Shown here: positions 38,890 to 50,400 of the stretch, one piece after another | Layout: each line of letters begins with the position of its first letter | Numbering within the stretch: the first letter of the stretch is position 1 | Assembly (NCBI GenBank): GCA_033439265.1 | Contig: JAVTVX010000005.1 | Coordinates: 2,242,001 to 2,306,000, forward strand | Direction: 5' to 3' | Length of the DNA: 64,000 nucleotides | DNA from: Dillenia suffruticosa | Taxonomy: Eukaryota > Streptophyta > Magnoliopsida > Dilleniales > Dilleniaceae | Program-made: the position numbers and the translations under genes | Notes under the pieces: generated by a model | Told to the model about the DNA's origin: nothing | Seen by the model: the letters and a program-made list of their open reading frames with translations, nothing else | Database searches by the model: none

Positions 38890-41800
38890 TTACTGACCAG
38901 CTGAAGGATTTGTCAAAAGTTCAAGTGATTTCCTGAGGAAGTCGATGGCAACAGACACATCATCAAATGCCAAAGCCCCAACAGCGAACCTTGCAGCCTT
39001 GTGTGCTTCTGAAACCTTTTCAGGTGGTGGCTGGTAATTGCTGTCATATTTGTATGCCTTGGGCTGACTAGGAGGTTCTGAAACAATCCCATTACCGTTG
39101 CTTGATCGGGCAATCGAAGGATAGCTGGAAGCAGGAGGGGCTGACTGGGTAGAAAAGGAGGAATCAGGGCCTTGATAGGAGAAAGGAGAATGAGTTAGCA
39201 GCTGCTTAGCTGCTTTCTGCAAAACTTGGATAAGATTGGAAATTGGGATAAGAGTAAGGGGGAGTTTCTTGGGATGAATATTATTGTGTTGGCTGGTGGC
39301 TTTGCTCCTGCTTGTAGATTTGTTGATGATAAACTTCTTGAGAGGAGTAATTCTGTTGTGGGTGCTGTGGAGATTCTTGGAAGTAGGGGTCACCTTTGTG
39401 CAGTTGTTGGTGGTAAGTTTCCTAAGGTGAATGATCTTGTGCCAAGTACCCTCGAGGATCGGGAGAGTAGGATTCATGATTAGTCTCTTGAGCTGAAAAA
39501 TTTTGTGTATGGTGCAGTTGGGGTTCTTGCTGGTAGAATTGCTTTGGATATGACTGAGAATAAGTGGGATCTCTAGCTTTGTTGGTTTCAGGAGGCAGGT
39601 AATCATGGGAAGGATACTCATTAGTAGGATAAGCAGAAGGTGAGGGAAGAAAGTCACCAGATTGTGTGTTGCTTCCTTTAAGATCCATCTTGGGTACTGG
39701 ATCAGGCTTTGGTTCAGGAAGCACAGAAGGATCCATATTGCTTGGTTCAAGATCCTGCAGGAGAGGGAGAGAGAGATTTGTATGCCTTCATAAATGACAT
39801 TTACCCGTAATCTGTTCCCACACAAGACTTGCAACAGAAATCAATCAATATGCTTGTAAGATTTTAAGTAATTGAAGTCCAAGTGTATCAAAGAACCCCA
39901 TAAGTGTCAATGAAAAAATGAACAAGGTAAGTTCAAAGACAATGTAAATGTCAGTATCCAGATTGATGCATCTGAAATTTATAAAATCGCTGCTAGTCAG
40001 AAGGCCATTTCACAGTAAAAAGTCTATGTACCAACTTTACGGATTCAAAATTTGAAAGCATGCATTTGAGAAAGCACTAGTACTAGTGGTTCAATGCAGA
40101 AATTTTCCTTTCACCAGCATTGGGTTATCGTCCAACCCTGGATATAACAACAAGATCCACAATTGTCAATTTCAGATGACTCAGCCTTCTCTAAACTACG
40201 ATCTGACCTTGAGGTGATCCTCATTTCTAAAGCTAAACGCAGGATGTGATTTAAAGTCGTAGTGCTTTGATTGGAGCAACCTCAACATATCACATCCAAC
40301 AGATACAGTAACTACAATTCAGAGTTGCATTATAAAACTGGGTCCATCTAAAAGGTTACTCCTAGTAATGAGATTATTGCCTACGCCTATATTAAAAGTC
40401 AGAAAGGATAAGAACTTACATAGACACCATGTTGCATAGTTGATAATATTGATAAATCTTCATCGCCACCTGGGGGACCAGGTACAGGCTTCCTTCCTTC
40501 TTTTAAAGCTTTACTTATATCCGCTGCTTTCCATGCTGCGTATTTCTGTTTTTTGCTCTAGCTGTAAAAAGAATGTGTTTGAAATGAGTGCACTTTATTA
40601 ATCAGAGGAAATGTATCTCAGCTCATGAACAAATGATAGAATCCGTAATAACTTAACATTACATACTATAATTGATCAATTTACAGAATCCAAAGGAAAC
40701 GTCAATATGGAAATTAATGACATGAGACAGACACACACATCAGGCTGAAGTTCACCAAATTGATTAAGAATCTCAAAGAAGATGCTTGCGGCATAAAAGG
40801 TTTTAGCAGTATTCCTGCAACAAAAATCAGACAGATTCATGTCAAACTATCACTGACAATAAATTTCTCATAGAGAAGAGAATAAAAGTATAAGTCACAA
40901 GGTAAGTTTCCATTCAAACAGTGGGATATAAGCATACTATTTTGTTAATGGCATGCTGAGCACTAACATCATCCAACAGTCTGACTTTCTAAGTATAAAT
41001 GCACTAAAAAGGCTACAACCAAAGGCAACATTAAAAAATCAAACATGAAGGTAAGCTAATGTCAAATTTCGAAAAAAGTATTTATATCTATTTGAAAGTT
41101 TTCCATACCGGTCAGCTCTCCCTGGCCGATCTTGTTTATCTGCCTTTGCAAAGACATTCAAGGCAAATCCCTCCAAATGCAAGTTGTCATCAGGCCCCAA
41201 ATTCAAAGATTTTTTATCCTGTAAAGAACAAGATAGAACAATATTAGAAAGAAAAATACTGCAAGAGATATAGACTTTAATAATGAATGCACTATTTCCA
41301 ATCTAAGCTTCAAACACAGGGCCAAATGTACATCCATGAAAAGCAGAAATTTGCACAGTTCCATTAGCAAACATGTAAACTTTATCAAAACTAGCATCAA
41401 CAAAATCTTCCAGCAATAATGTATGACATTATTGTTATTGTGGATTGCATGACCATAACAGGCTACCCTGAAGCACTCCAAGAAAATGCTACATCTTGAA
41501 GGCCAAATGTTCACTAGAGAAGAAAAAAAAAGCATTGAGTTTTATTTAATTGCACCAAAATCGCATTAGCATGTGATTAGCTCCTTAGAATAGAACAAAC
41601 TGCCCCTTAGATGAAATGCTTTTTGCTTGGGTGGGGGGGAGCAGGGTTAGCAGATTATGTTTTGCTATAATTCAACTAACATGTCCCCATCTGATAATTC
41701 AACTAACCTCCGGTATTTAACTCCACTAAGTTAAATCAGTGCCACTAGCAAATTGTTTTACACTAAAAAGCCAGAAAATCTCACAAAGTTTTTAGTCCCT

Positions 41801-42711
41801 CAATATGGGACTAGAAAGTCTTAAATTTACAAATAAAATGCAAAATCATATTGTAATTTCCAGTTTCAGAAACTTAAGCAAAACAACGAGGGTGGCAAGT
41901 TGACACAATTTGAGCCAGAGTGAGGTTAGTGATTTTAAATTTGAATTCACACAAAGGGTAATGATTAAAAGAACTTTCCTAACTATAATATGTTAAACCT
42001 TTCATTTCTTTGGTATAAAAAAAGTGTTGGCTTCTTCGTACAATAAGATATTTAACTCTCTCCCAAGATATTCTTTTGATTGGTCCTGGCAATTTATGCA
42101 AAATTTCAAATGGGTATCAGAGTTAATCGAGCAACAGAATTAAAACCAATCGAGGGAATCAAGAACACCACCTAGATTTGGACTTCAATTTTGATTTCAA
42201 AGCCAAATCTGAACAGCGTAATAACAATAAAAAGTTGTTTATAATGATCAGATTATTCTGGGAAATGAGTTATTCAAAGAGATCAATAAAATGGAAGCCT
42301 AAAGACTTACAAAATTCAAGAAAAGAAAAAGGAGGAACAGAAGATATAAAGGAGAAATCAGAGAGAACCTTTTCAAGCTGATTCATGAGAGAAAGAAGAA
42401 GAGCATTAGTTGTCTTTGTGCGATTACACTGTGGAATCTTCAAACCCCTATCCATCGCATATAATCTACCTGTAAGTTGTGAGCAGAAACATCAAATTCA
42501 TTTAAAAAAAAAAACCATCACTAGTCAAAACAGTGAAATCATTGTTTGAAATCTAGGGTTTATATTGACAAGTGGAGAGAGAGAGAGAGGGAGAGAGAGA
42601 GAGAGAGAGAGACTAACAGTAGTAGGCGACGAGTGGCTCGTGTCTCTGCGATTCATCGGCCCTTTGAACGTAAGGAAGAAGAAGCTTTGCCGGTTCTTTT
42701 TCGCTCGTCAT
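38890..42711 (-). pseudogene. LIP5: LIP5/VTA1-like ESCRT-III/SKD1 regulator with disrupted last exon
   Basis: Minus-strand exons: 42711-42618, 42469-42369, 41218-41109, 40814-40739, 40557-40420 and 39754-38890. Exons 1-4 are intact: EPAKLLLPYVQRADE, RLYAMDRGLKIPQ, LHLEGFALNVFAKADKQDR and TAKTFYAASIFFEILNQFG are standard LIP5. Exon 5 reads KYAAWKAADISKALKEGRKP, but only stays in frame if the acceptor at 40558 is used instead of the CAG four bases upstream. In exon 6 the disordered Q/P/Y-rich linker has in-frame stops at 39424-39422 (TAG), 39283-39281 (TAA) and 39208-39206 (TAA). A frame change follows, after which the C-terminal domain (HKAARFAVGALAFDD, LELLTNPSAGQ) is open to 38890. LIP5 homologues activate the AAA-ATPase SKD1/VPS4 in multivesicular body formation. 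Stopping at 39422 would give about 283 aa with the N-terminal MIT-like part but no SKD1-binding C-terminus. It could be a decaying copy, a truncated gene, or sequence error. Confidence 0.75.
42574..42612. repeat. GA/CT microsatellite at the LIP5 intron 1 donor
   Basis: A GAGAGA tract, mostly uninterrupted. On the gene's minus strand it becomes a CT run starting a few bases after the exon 1 donor (T|gttagtctctctc). It lies within the first intron. Confidence 0.85.
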
Positions 42712-43562
42712 CGTCTTCTAATGTTCTTTATTAGTTTTGCAGAGGGAGGGAGAGAGAGAGAGGGATTGAGGGAGGGAGGGAGGGAGGGAGAGGGAACGGA
42801 TTTTGGAGAAGCAAGATTGAGTTGAAACTGATTTGTTTTGTTCAATTGCGTAGTCCACGTGTACAAAAACGACGTCGTCTCAATATTCTCAGTGATTACG
42901 TTTTGTGTTGCTGGCCATGAAATGAAGAAATATTGAGAGGTTTCATGTCCTCATTGAACAACTGTGCCGTTAAGCCCCATCGAGGTCAAACAGACACTAA
43001 TTATATTTTGTAACTTTACAAGAAAGAAAGAGCTGAGGGCATTTTCGCATTAATTAAGAATAAATATTAATTTTCAAATATAAAAACTATTAATATGATA
43101 ATAATTTAAATTTTTACTAAATAATTTTTTGATTTCTATTAATAAAACCTTATTTTTCTATAAATAAGTTGACCCCAATTCGGTTTTTCCAAGTGATGTT
43201 ATGGTTGGCTTTCAATTACACTTCACAATTAAATTTTATCTTAGCTCTGAGCAAGGAAAAATATAAAATTTTTTGAAGACCACTATTTTTCAGGGGGGAA
43301 AAAAATCTGAGTACCACAGATTTATTAACCATTTGCAGGGAATATTCTGGTTGCTTAGAGCCCCACAACACAGCGACTTTATCACTTTCCTCCATTTTAC
43401 ATTTGCTTGCTCCCAATCTGATGATGGACGACAATGGGCATTCATTTGATCTTAAGGTGGACATGATCTACAACCGCCTTGGAAAATTCAGCGAACTACA
43501 TTTCCCAAGCAAAAGGTTGTAAATCTCAATTGCCACTTACTTCTTCGGAGTGGGACATACAG
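42712..43562. other. 5' flank of the LIP5-like gene
   Basis: Begins with GAGGGAGGGAGG-type leader repeats (about 42735-42795), then AT-rich DNA with no gene. It presumably holds the LIP5 promoter. Confidence 0.4.
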
Positions 43563-44535
43563 GAGACATATACCAAAATAACAAAAAAAATAAAAAAAAT
43601 TTTTAAAACAACCCCGACCGAAAAATATTTCCCCAAATAACTCAAATTTGTCGGGGGGAGAGAGAGAAGAGAGAGAGAGAGAGGAGTCCGCGGGGGAGGG
43701 AGAGGGGAGGAGAGCGGCGGGGGGGTCCGCCGAGGGGAGGGGGGTTGGCGGCGGGCGACGGAGGGGGGAAGGAGAGAGAGAGGGGAGCGACGGGGTGCGG
43801 AGGGGGGAGGGAGAGAGAGAGGGAGGGCCGCGGGGGCGGAGGGAGGAGGAGAGAGACACAGCGGGGGCGGAGGGGGGAGGGAGAGAGAGGGGGAGGGGGG
43901 AGCGCGGCGGAGGAAGGAGAAAGAGGGGAGGACCGCGGCGGGCGGCGAAGGGGGGAAGGAGAGAGAGAGGGAGGGCCGCCGGGGGGACGGAGGGCCGCCG
44001 GGGGGACGGAGGGCCGTGAGGGTGCGGAGGGGGGAGAGAGATGGAGGAAGGGCCGCAGGGGGCGGAGGGGGCGCGGGGGCGGAGGGGGCGGGCCCCCGCG
44101 GCCCTCCCTCTCTCTCTCCCTCCCCCCTCCGCCCCCGCTATGTCTCTCTTCTTCCCCTTCCGCCCCCCGCGGCCCTCCGCCCCCGCTGTCTCTCTCCTCC
44201 CCCCCCGCAGCCCTCCGCCCCCCGCCCCCCCGCGGCCCTCCCTCTCTCTCTCCCTCCCCCCTCCGCACCCCTCCCCTCTCTCCTTCCCCCTCCGCCGCCT
44301 GCCGCCAGCCCCCCTCCCCCCTCCCCCCCTCCCCCCCTCCCCCCTCTCCCCCCCCCCCCCCCCCCCGCGGACTCCTCTCTCTCTCTAGACTTTGAGTTGT
44401 CACGGGTTGAAGACGCGACACAGTGTGTCACATCTCCAACTCCCAACAAATTTGGGTTATTTGTAAAAATATTTTTCAGTTGGGGTTGTTTTAAATTTTT
44501 TTTTTTTTTTTTTAGATTATTTTGGTACATGTCTC
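43563..44535. mobile_element. Foldback element with long TIRs and GC-rich purine/pyrimidine arms
   Basis: Terminal inverted repeats of about 88 bases, at 43563-43650 and 44447-44535, match at roughly nine in ten positions by eye. Shared blocks include CAAATTTG, GTTATTTG, AATATTTTTC, GGGGTTGTTTTAAA and ATTTTGGTA, ending ATGTCTC. Inside, 43651-44095 is almost pure purine on the + strand (GAGAGGGAGGG with CCGCGG islands) and 44096-44396 is almost pure pyrimidine, its approximate mirror complement, with a turn near 44085-44105. The right side alone has a 50-bp unique piece (44397-44446) with GACACAGTGTGTC. Long open frames across it on both strands are artefacts of G/C-rich repetition. No transposase is present. 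Target duplication was not resolved. Confidence 0.7.
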
Positions 44536-44778
44536 GACATATAGATCCCCCGTTCTATACTACCACAGATTTTTGAATCAAAAGCGGGCATGGCAGCTCA
44601 AATAGACAACCTTTCCCATGGCAGTATTACTCAAGGAGATAACACAGGTCCCTACCCTCAAAATACTTTCACTCTCCATACATTTACGCCTACAACAGTG
44701 ACTAGACTACAAGTGGAAACAGCAAGAATCTCACAATAATGTAAACCTACATCTCTCTCTCTCTCTCTCAGTTGTTTA

Positions 44779-47700
44779 TTATGGCGAGCTCGGAATTGGA
44801 TCAGAACCAGAAATATGGGACGTGGCATCTTCCTTCGATATGGCAACATAGTTTACAGGAGCAACCGGCCTAGTATCCCTCTTTCCGTCCTTTGCAGCGG
44901 ACCTGCCATTCTGATGGGCATTCAGTGACAGCCGCCTGTTTGGAGTTCCATTTGCACCTCCATTCGCACGTGGACCTACCACCTTCTTCAAACTGAGTGG
45001 TCTCGCCGGACTTGGCCTTGAACCAAAAATGGCCTCTTGCTCCGTATTCAGTTGTTCATGGAACTTCTTCTGATCCTGGGAATTCCAAAACATTAACAAG
45101 CTAGGCCCTTGGTCATATGCTCCCAACTCAAAACGCTCCCATCAATACAAACTCGTGTGCAAACATTCAAACACCAAGAATATAAAGATAAAATTTAAAC
45201 ATACCCTCATTCTTCGCTTCTCTTCTTCCCTGTCATTCCTGAGTATAGCATATTCATCCAGCATGGCAAGAAGGGGAACCCCATCATATGTAAATGATAT
45301 GCCATGATCTTCTTCCCACGCTCGAGTTTTGGCAACCAAGGTGTCCACAAGAGCTGCACTTAAACAAGCAATAGATCAAAACAGGCTTATGTTTCCAAAT
45401 GTGCACCGTGCAAGTTACCATATGTTGGTGTTTTCCATGAATTCATATATCCAGCCATTGAGAATTTAAAAATGTGCTGATTTAATTTCATCCTTCATTT
45501 TTTTTGTGTGTGGAGAAAAAGTTTCTCAATAATCACCCATTAATCTGAATGGCTTTAACTTTTTAACCTAATCAGTTTGAAGATTGTTATGAAAGTCCAA
45601 TAGGTCATCTAACACCTTAGGCAGCATGCAATTTCTGAATCCCTTAGCATTAAATCTGCCCCCCCAGGTCATCAGATTACAACCTACTTGGAGATACAAC
45701 AAACAAAATGTTCTCAAAAACTAGAAAGTCGCTGGTGATCGACATGAAGATTGGCGGTTGGATCATTAGGCACCACATGTTTCCTGCATTCATTACCCTG
45801 CTCCATCAATTCAAGTCATCCTGTCCCAGGCTCATGGCCTAGTAGCACAAAAGTAGTAATAGACATTAAGAATTCCAAGCAATTGAAGCATTCAAAAAAT
45901 GCCTCCAACTCCAAGAGTAATCTAAACAAAATCTTTCAACAAAAAGTAAAATGCAGGCTCAAGTGATATGTGCATCAATATCAGCCAAATTCCCAAAGAC
46001 TCCAATATCTTCCTCATTCAGCATGTATAAGTAGCTACATAACATGGCCATCATAGCTGGCTAATTTGGAAATCTCACTCAAATCCCTTGCCGACTCTGA
46101 TTCTGTTTTTTCTAACGCGAAACAGAGTACAGAGCTAACAAGTAACAATGATACCCAAGATAGGACATACCGGAGAAGTTGTTTTCACATTGTGGAGTGC
46201 ATACACATAAGCACAGCACCATGTCAAGGTGAGGAAAGAGGGATCTTAAAACCTGAAACCAAAATTAGCTATACAGGAACGCAACATCCAAGCCCTGCAT
46301 TGTTTCTAATTGCCAGAAATTATAATGGTCATATCTAGGTCATCATTGTTCAAGTTTACAATATTGAACTGTCATGTCCTCCTTGGTCAAGAAGAATAAG
46401 AGTGCCTATGTAGTGTATTTTCGTTCTTTTACCCCATGCATATCAATGCTATCTAAGCCCTGATAGCCATGATTATCCCTTGATTTCAACACATACCTGG
46501 AATTTTATTGACAAGAATCCGGGCTTTCTCCGCCCTCTTAAGGTTTAAGTGTGCACCTCTGCTTGAGTTGTATCTATTCTCGTCCTGTCTCAGCAACAGA
46601 GTATCAGTGAGATAGTATAACCCAACAAACCACAATCACAAAAGGTGATAAAAAAGTATTTACTTGGAAATATTATGGAGGAATAGGATCGACTGACAAT
46701 GATGATTAGTTCTATAGTACAAAATACTAGATAATGATTTTTCAGACTATATGATATATGTTATGCATATCAAAAATCTAATAATATTCCTATAAAACAA
46801 TTGTAGGATAGAAATTGGCAGAAATACAATTCATGACTACACTGATTTTGTATATTAATGTCATTAACTCTTAGCACAAACTGAATGCAACTAACTATTC
46901 ATGAATCTTTAAAACACTTACAGGGAAAACAATGATATTCAGTGCTTAAGAGGGATATGAAGCAATACAGGAATTGGAAAGGTCACAGAATACTTATGTT
47001 CTGCTACATGTACATCTAAATTAACATAATGCTTCCACTGTTTCTATCATTTGATAAGATTCGAAGCGTGTAAGCCCCTAAGAAGGTAAGAAATCCAGAT
47101 GAAACATGTTATCTGGGCTGATATGAATCCAAAGTCCCTCAACTATCTATTAACTTCTAAGAAACCACTGACATGACTTTGACATTGTTATGCATGGCTC
47201 CACTTTGGCGCCTTTTCGTGCCCCCCAACAGAGATTATGCTTATACTGCAACTCGGATGTCTTATAGTGCAAATCCCCAGAGACATGCACACACGTAAAC
47301 ATGCACAATCAGACACAGACAGAAAGACTGACAAAGACAGAGAGAGAGTAAGTACTCGATTGTAGTCCTCAAGCCAACTCTCCTCTTCACAAGCTGACAT
47401 CCACTTCTCAACCTTGTCCAGTATCTCTTTTCTGCTGAGAGCCTCTTCTTTTGCCTTGAGAATCTGATTATCCATCTCAGCCAATAATTCAGACGGCTCA
47501 ACACTACCTGAATCAATCCGTTCCATAATCTTTTCTCTTGCAGCCTCTGGATCAATCTCTATATGAGCACAGGCAAATATCTCTTCAAGCTCTGCTTGCT
47601 TCTTGAAAGCAATTTCTTTCATCCTACTGGCCTTTAGCTGATCAAGCCTTTCAACTTCCACCTCAGCCTACATACGGAAGCCAAGGACTTGAATGAAATA

Positions 47701-49358
47701 TTAAGAAATTGTTATATAACGCAATAATGAAGACTTCTGAAACCTGCTCAATCAGATCAAGGGCCAGGGCACCCGGGATGGTAACTTCCTCCACTGAAGC
47801 TGATATATTACAGGTAACATGATCAAACAGACTCCTCTCCTCTTCAGGTGTGTCCATTAAGTTCCACAGATCAATAAGCTGAGTTGCTAGCTCTTGAAGC
47901 TGTTAAACAATTAAATATCAGTACACAACAACACAATAGACAATAGTTTAAGAAATCAACACAGGTTCCTATACACAACAACAACAAACTGAGCCTCAGT
48001 CCCAAAATTTGGAATCGGCCATCTACGAGACAAATTTGGAAAGTATTGAAGATTAAAAAATATATATATATAAGAAAACAAAATAAATAAATAAAATAAA
48101 ATAAAAATGTAAAATATATTAGTTTAATTTGTGCGGATTCTTCTACGCCACTCATTCCTATCCAAGACCATTTTCTCGTCTAAACCCTTAGCTATCAACA
48201 CAGGTTCCTATAAATAGCCAAAATATCTATCTTGTAATAAGTCTACAATTTTGGACAATATCAAAAGCCTAAATTTCAGAATCACCATCTCTTCATAATA
48301 AATCAGCAAAAGAGATAGATACAAGGACTTACCTTTTGCAACCTTTGCTTCTTGTCTTCCTTTAGTGCCAAGACAGTCTTTGCCAGCCTAGATAGTGTGT
48401 CATTGCTGATGCTTTTAGACTGCACACCTGTGGAATCATTCAAACTAGGATGAACTTCAGTGACAGTACTGAAGAAGTCCATCCCAAGAACGGCACAGAG
48501 ATCATGCACCGTGCTTACAAATTCAAGGACTTTGTGCAACCTGTCACTCTGAGATAGATCAGATTGTTGGGGGTTAGACGCCAATGCAGCAGTACTGGAT
48601 TAATGGGATATTTCATCCCGATAATCATTACCTTCTCTTTCTGGAGTTCTTGGAGTTGAGCTTGAAATTCATCTAATTTCTTCAGGGAAAGGTTAGCTTC
48701 ATCAACCACAGGCTTTCCTACCTGCTCATTAAGGTTCAATGTACCAGCAATTTCCCCACATATTTTTTGAATTTGAGACTGCACATCAGAAAGCTCCTTT
48801 ACTCTCTCCTCTTTTTGTTTCCAAAGTTGTTCCAGTGCTGGTGCTATAGCTGCAAGTTGTTCCTTGATTGTTCCTGAAGTTTTATCTGGCTGTTTATGAA
48901 ACAGAAGAATATCCATCAGATTTCACAATACCAGAATTCCTCCTAGTGATCACTTCCCGAGCTTAAACCAAGAAAGTGGCACTAGTAGCTACTCACAATC
49001 CCAACTACAGTTTTCTCTCCAAGTGCTGATAAAAGGGTGGCAAGTTCAATTTTGGCATCCGCCAGGGTTTGAAGAAGGTGTGCTCTTGACTTTGCAGCTT
49101 GATCAACTTTTCTTTTGTACACATCCAAGCACTCCTGCTCTATTTGAAGAAGCATCTTGTCTCGTTCCTCATCACTTTCGCCAACCTCATCCCAAATTTG
49201 CTGCATTGAAGCATTGAAAATTAGTAATTGATCATAGAAGAGGTTATATGTAATCAAACATTAAGTAGCCAAAGATAGGGGTATACTTGTAATTGCTGCA
49301 ATAAGGAACCACAAGTAGTTTCCCCCAGAAGGGGATTTTGCACACCTGTCACCGCCAT
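44779..49358 (-). CDS. MAP65-1: MAP65-1/2-like microtubule-associated protein, complete, 9 exons
   Basis: Minus-strand exons: 49358-49287, 49200-48997, 48889-48632, 48548-48333, 47899-47744, 47667-47356, 46584-46497, 45353-45205 and 45075-44779; 583 aa, all GT-AG. It begins [20 protein letters not shown] and follows Arabidopsis MAP65-1/-2 (about 580-590 aa) throughout: [89 protein letters not shown] and [20 protein letters not shown] (the conserved microtubule-binding segment). The coiled-coil N-terminal half dimerises and cross-links antiparallel microtubules in cortical arrays, preprophase band and phragmoplast. The basic C-terminal tail has SP/TP and RRLSL sites of the kind phosphorylated in family members. 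A 5' UTR intron is likely (about 49371-50172). MAP65-1 versus MAP65-2 orthology cannot be settled here. Confidence 0.93.
47955..48212 (-). mobile_element. 5'-truncated RTE-type LINE insertion with perfect 19-bp target duplication
   Basis: ATCAACACAGGTTCCTATA occurs identically at 47955-47973 and 48194-48212. The 220 bases between, read on the minus strand, start with the end of an RTE-type ORF2 ([11 protein letters not shown]), run through an AT-rich piece and the conserved GGCCGATTCC...GGGACTGAGGCTC 3' block, and end in TTGTTGTTGTTG. Plant RTE LINEs commonly end in such TTG repeats. It lies in intron 4 of the MAP65 gene, in the gene's own orientation. The perfect flanks indicate a fairly recent insertion. 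Confidence 0.8.
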
Positions 49359-49370
49359 TTAGAACAACTG

Positions 49371-50400
49371 TACTACAAATCGACCTGCATCACTAAAACC
49401 ATTCAAGAGAAACTCTTTTCACTGTAAGGAATCCACCTACAGATCCTAAAGCATACGACAAACACATCTGACGAGTACAGAATTAAACCAGAACAAAATA
49501 CCTTAATTGACCTGCAAGCAAGAACCCTATACCAAAAAAGTAAATGACACCAAGCAACCAATCCTCTATTCCAAATAAGGAATTCACATCAAAATAAGGA
49601 ACCAAAACAAAATCCCAGAAAGATTCTGAAACAATTATACCATCAAAATTGAAATTCACCTCATTTTTACAAAAATTGACGAACAAAAAAAAAATTACAG
49701 TGCTACCAACTTTATATTATACATAAGCCCAATAAATGTGACAGAGATCTGTTAGATGTGATCTGCTAAACAAACCCTTAATTACAATCAACAACACCAA
49801 GAAATCTAGTGGATCAGATGTTAGATATGATTTGAACATAACTGGACCACCACATTAGCAACTTTTGAAGCTCCAGGTCACTATAATCTCACTTTATCAC
49901 AAAAAAAAAAAAAAAAAAACATGATTAAAAGCATAATGACATCTGACGCGCATTTTAGCTTGTCTGAGTAAAACAACAAGCATTGGTAACAACTAAACCC
50001 TACATTGATCAAAATCAAGCACAAAAATGAGTTCAACGTACTCAGATCTCTACACAAACCAAATGGAAACCAACCTCAAACCCCAACTAGAGGCGGCCAT
50101 TTTTTTTGCACCGTAGTGACATCAAGTGGAGTACCAGTGAAATAGAGAGAGAATGTCGGAGGTTTTGCTTACCAAGAAGGGGATAGGGTTTTGGGAATTT
50201 CCGATCTTCAGATCTGAGCAGAATGCTTTCGTCCTTCCAGTGAGGGAGTGCGGAGACCGTGGGGAGAAAGACAATAAGAAAACAAGGGCGAACAGAAGAC
50301 GAGATAAGAAGAGAGAGAGAAAATAGGAAAGGGCGGAGCATGGGGGGACCCAGTTGCATTTTCGTCTTTTTGTCCATGTCGTGAAGATCTTGCAAACAAT
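49371..50400 (-). other. Probable 5' UTR exon and UTR intron of the MAP65 gene
   Basis: On the minus strand, a good donor (CTTG|gtaagc at 50172) lies in a CT-rich leader (about 50173-50390), and an acceptor (gtacag) lies a few bases before the ATG. This gives a UTR intron of about 800 bases. It is inferred from splice signals only. Confidence 0.5.

Noticed and set aside
39209-39834. Long open minus-strand frame through LIP5 exon 6 in the Ile/Leu/Thr-rich reading
   Set aside because: It is a shadow frame. The LIP5-like linker reading (NFQSYPSFAESS and Q/P/Y-rich text) is in another frame, although that one is interrupted. Only the last part (from SYQGPDSS to the stop) of this open frame is real LIP5.
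43642-44576. Several overlapping long open frames on both strands (Arg/Gly/Glu-rich and Pro/Ser/Leu-rich) that look like extensin or RGG proteins
   Set aside because: They are translations of GC-rich purine/pyrimidine repeats inside the foldback element. They occur in nearly every frame and have no splice or homology support.
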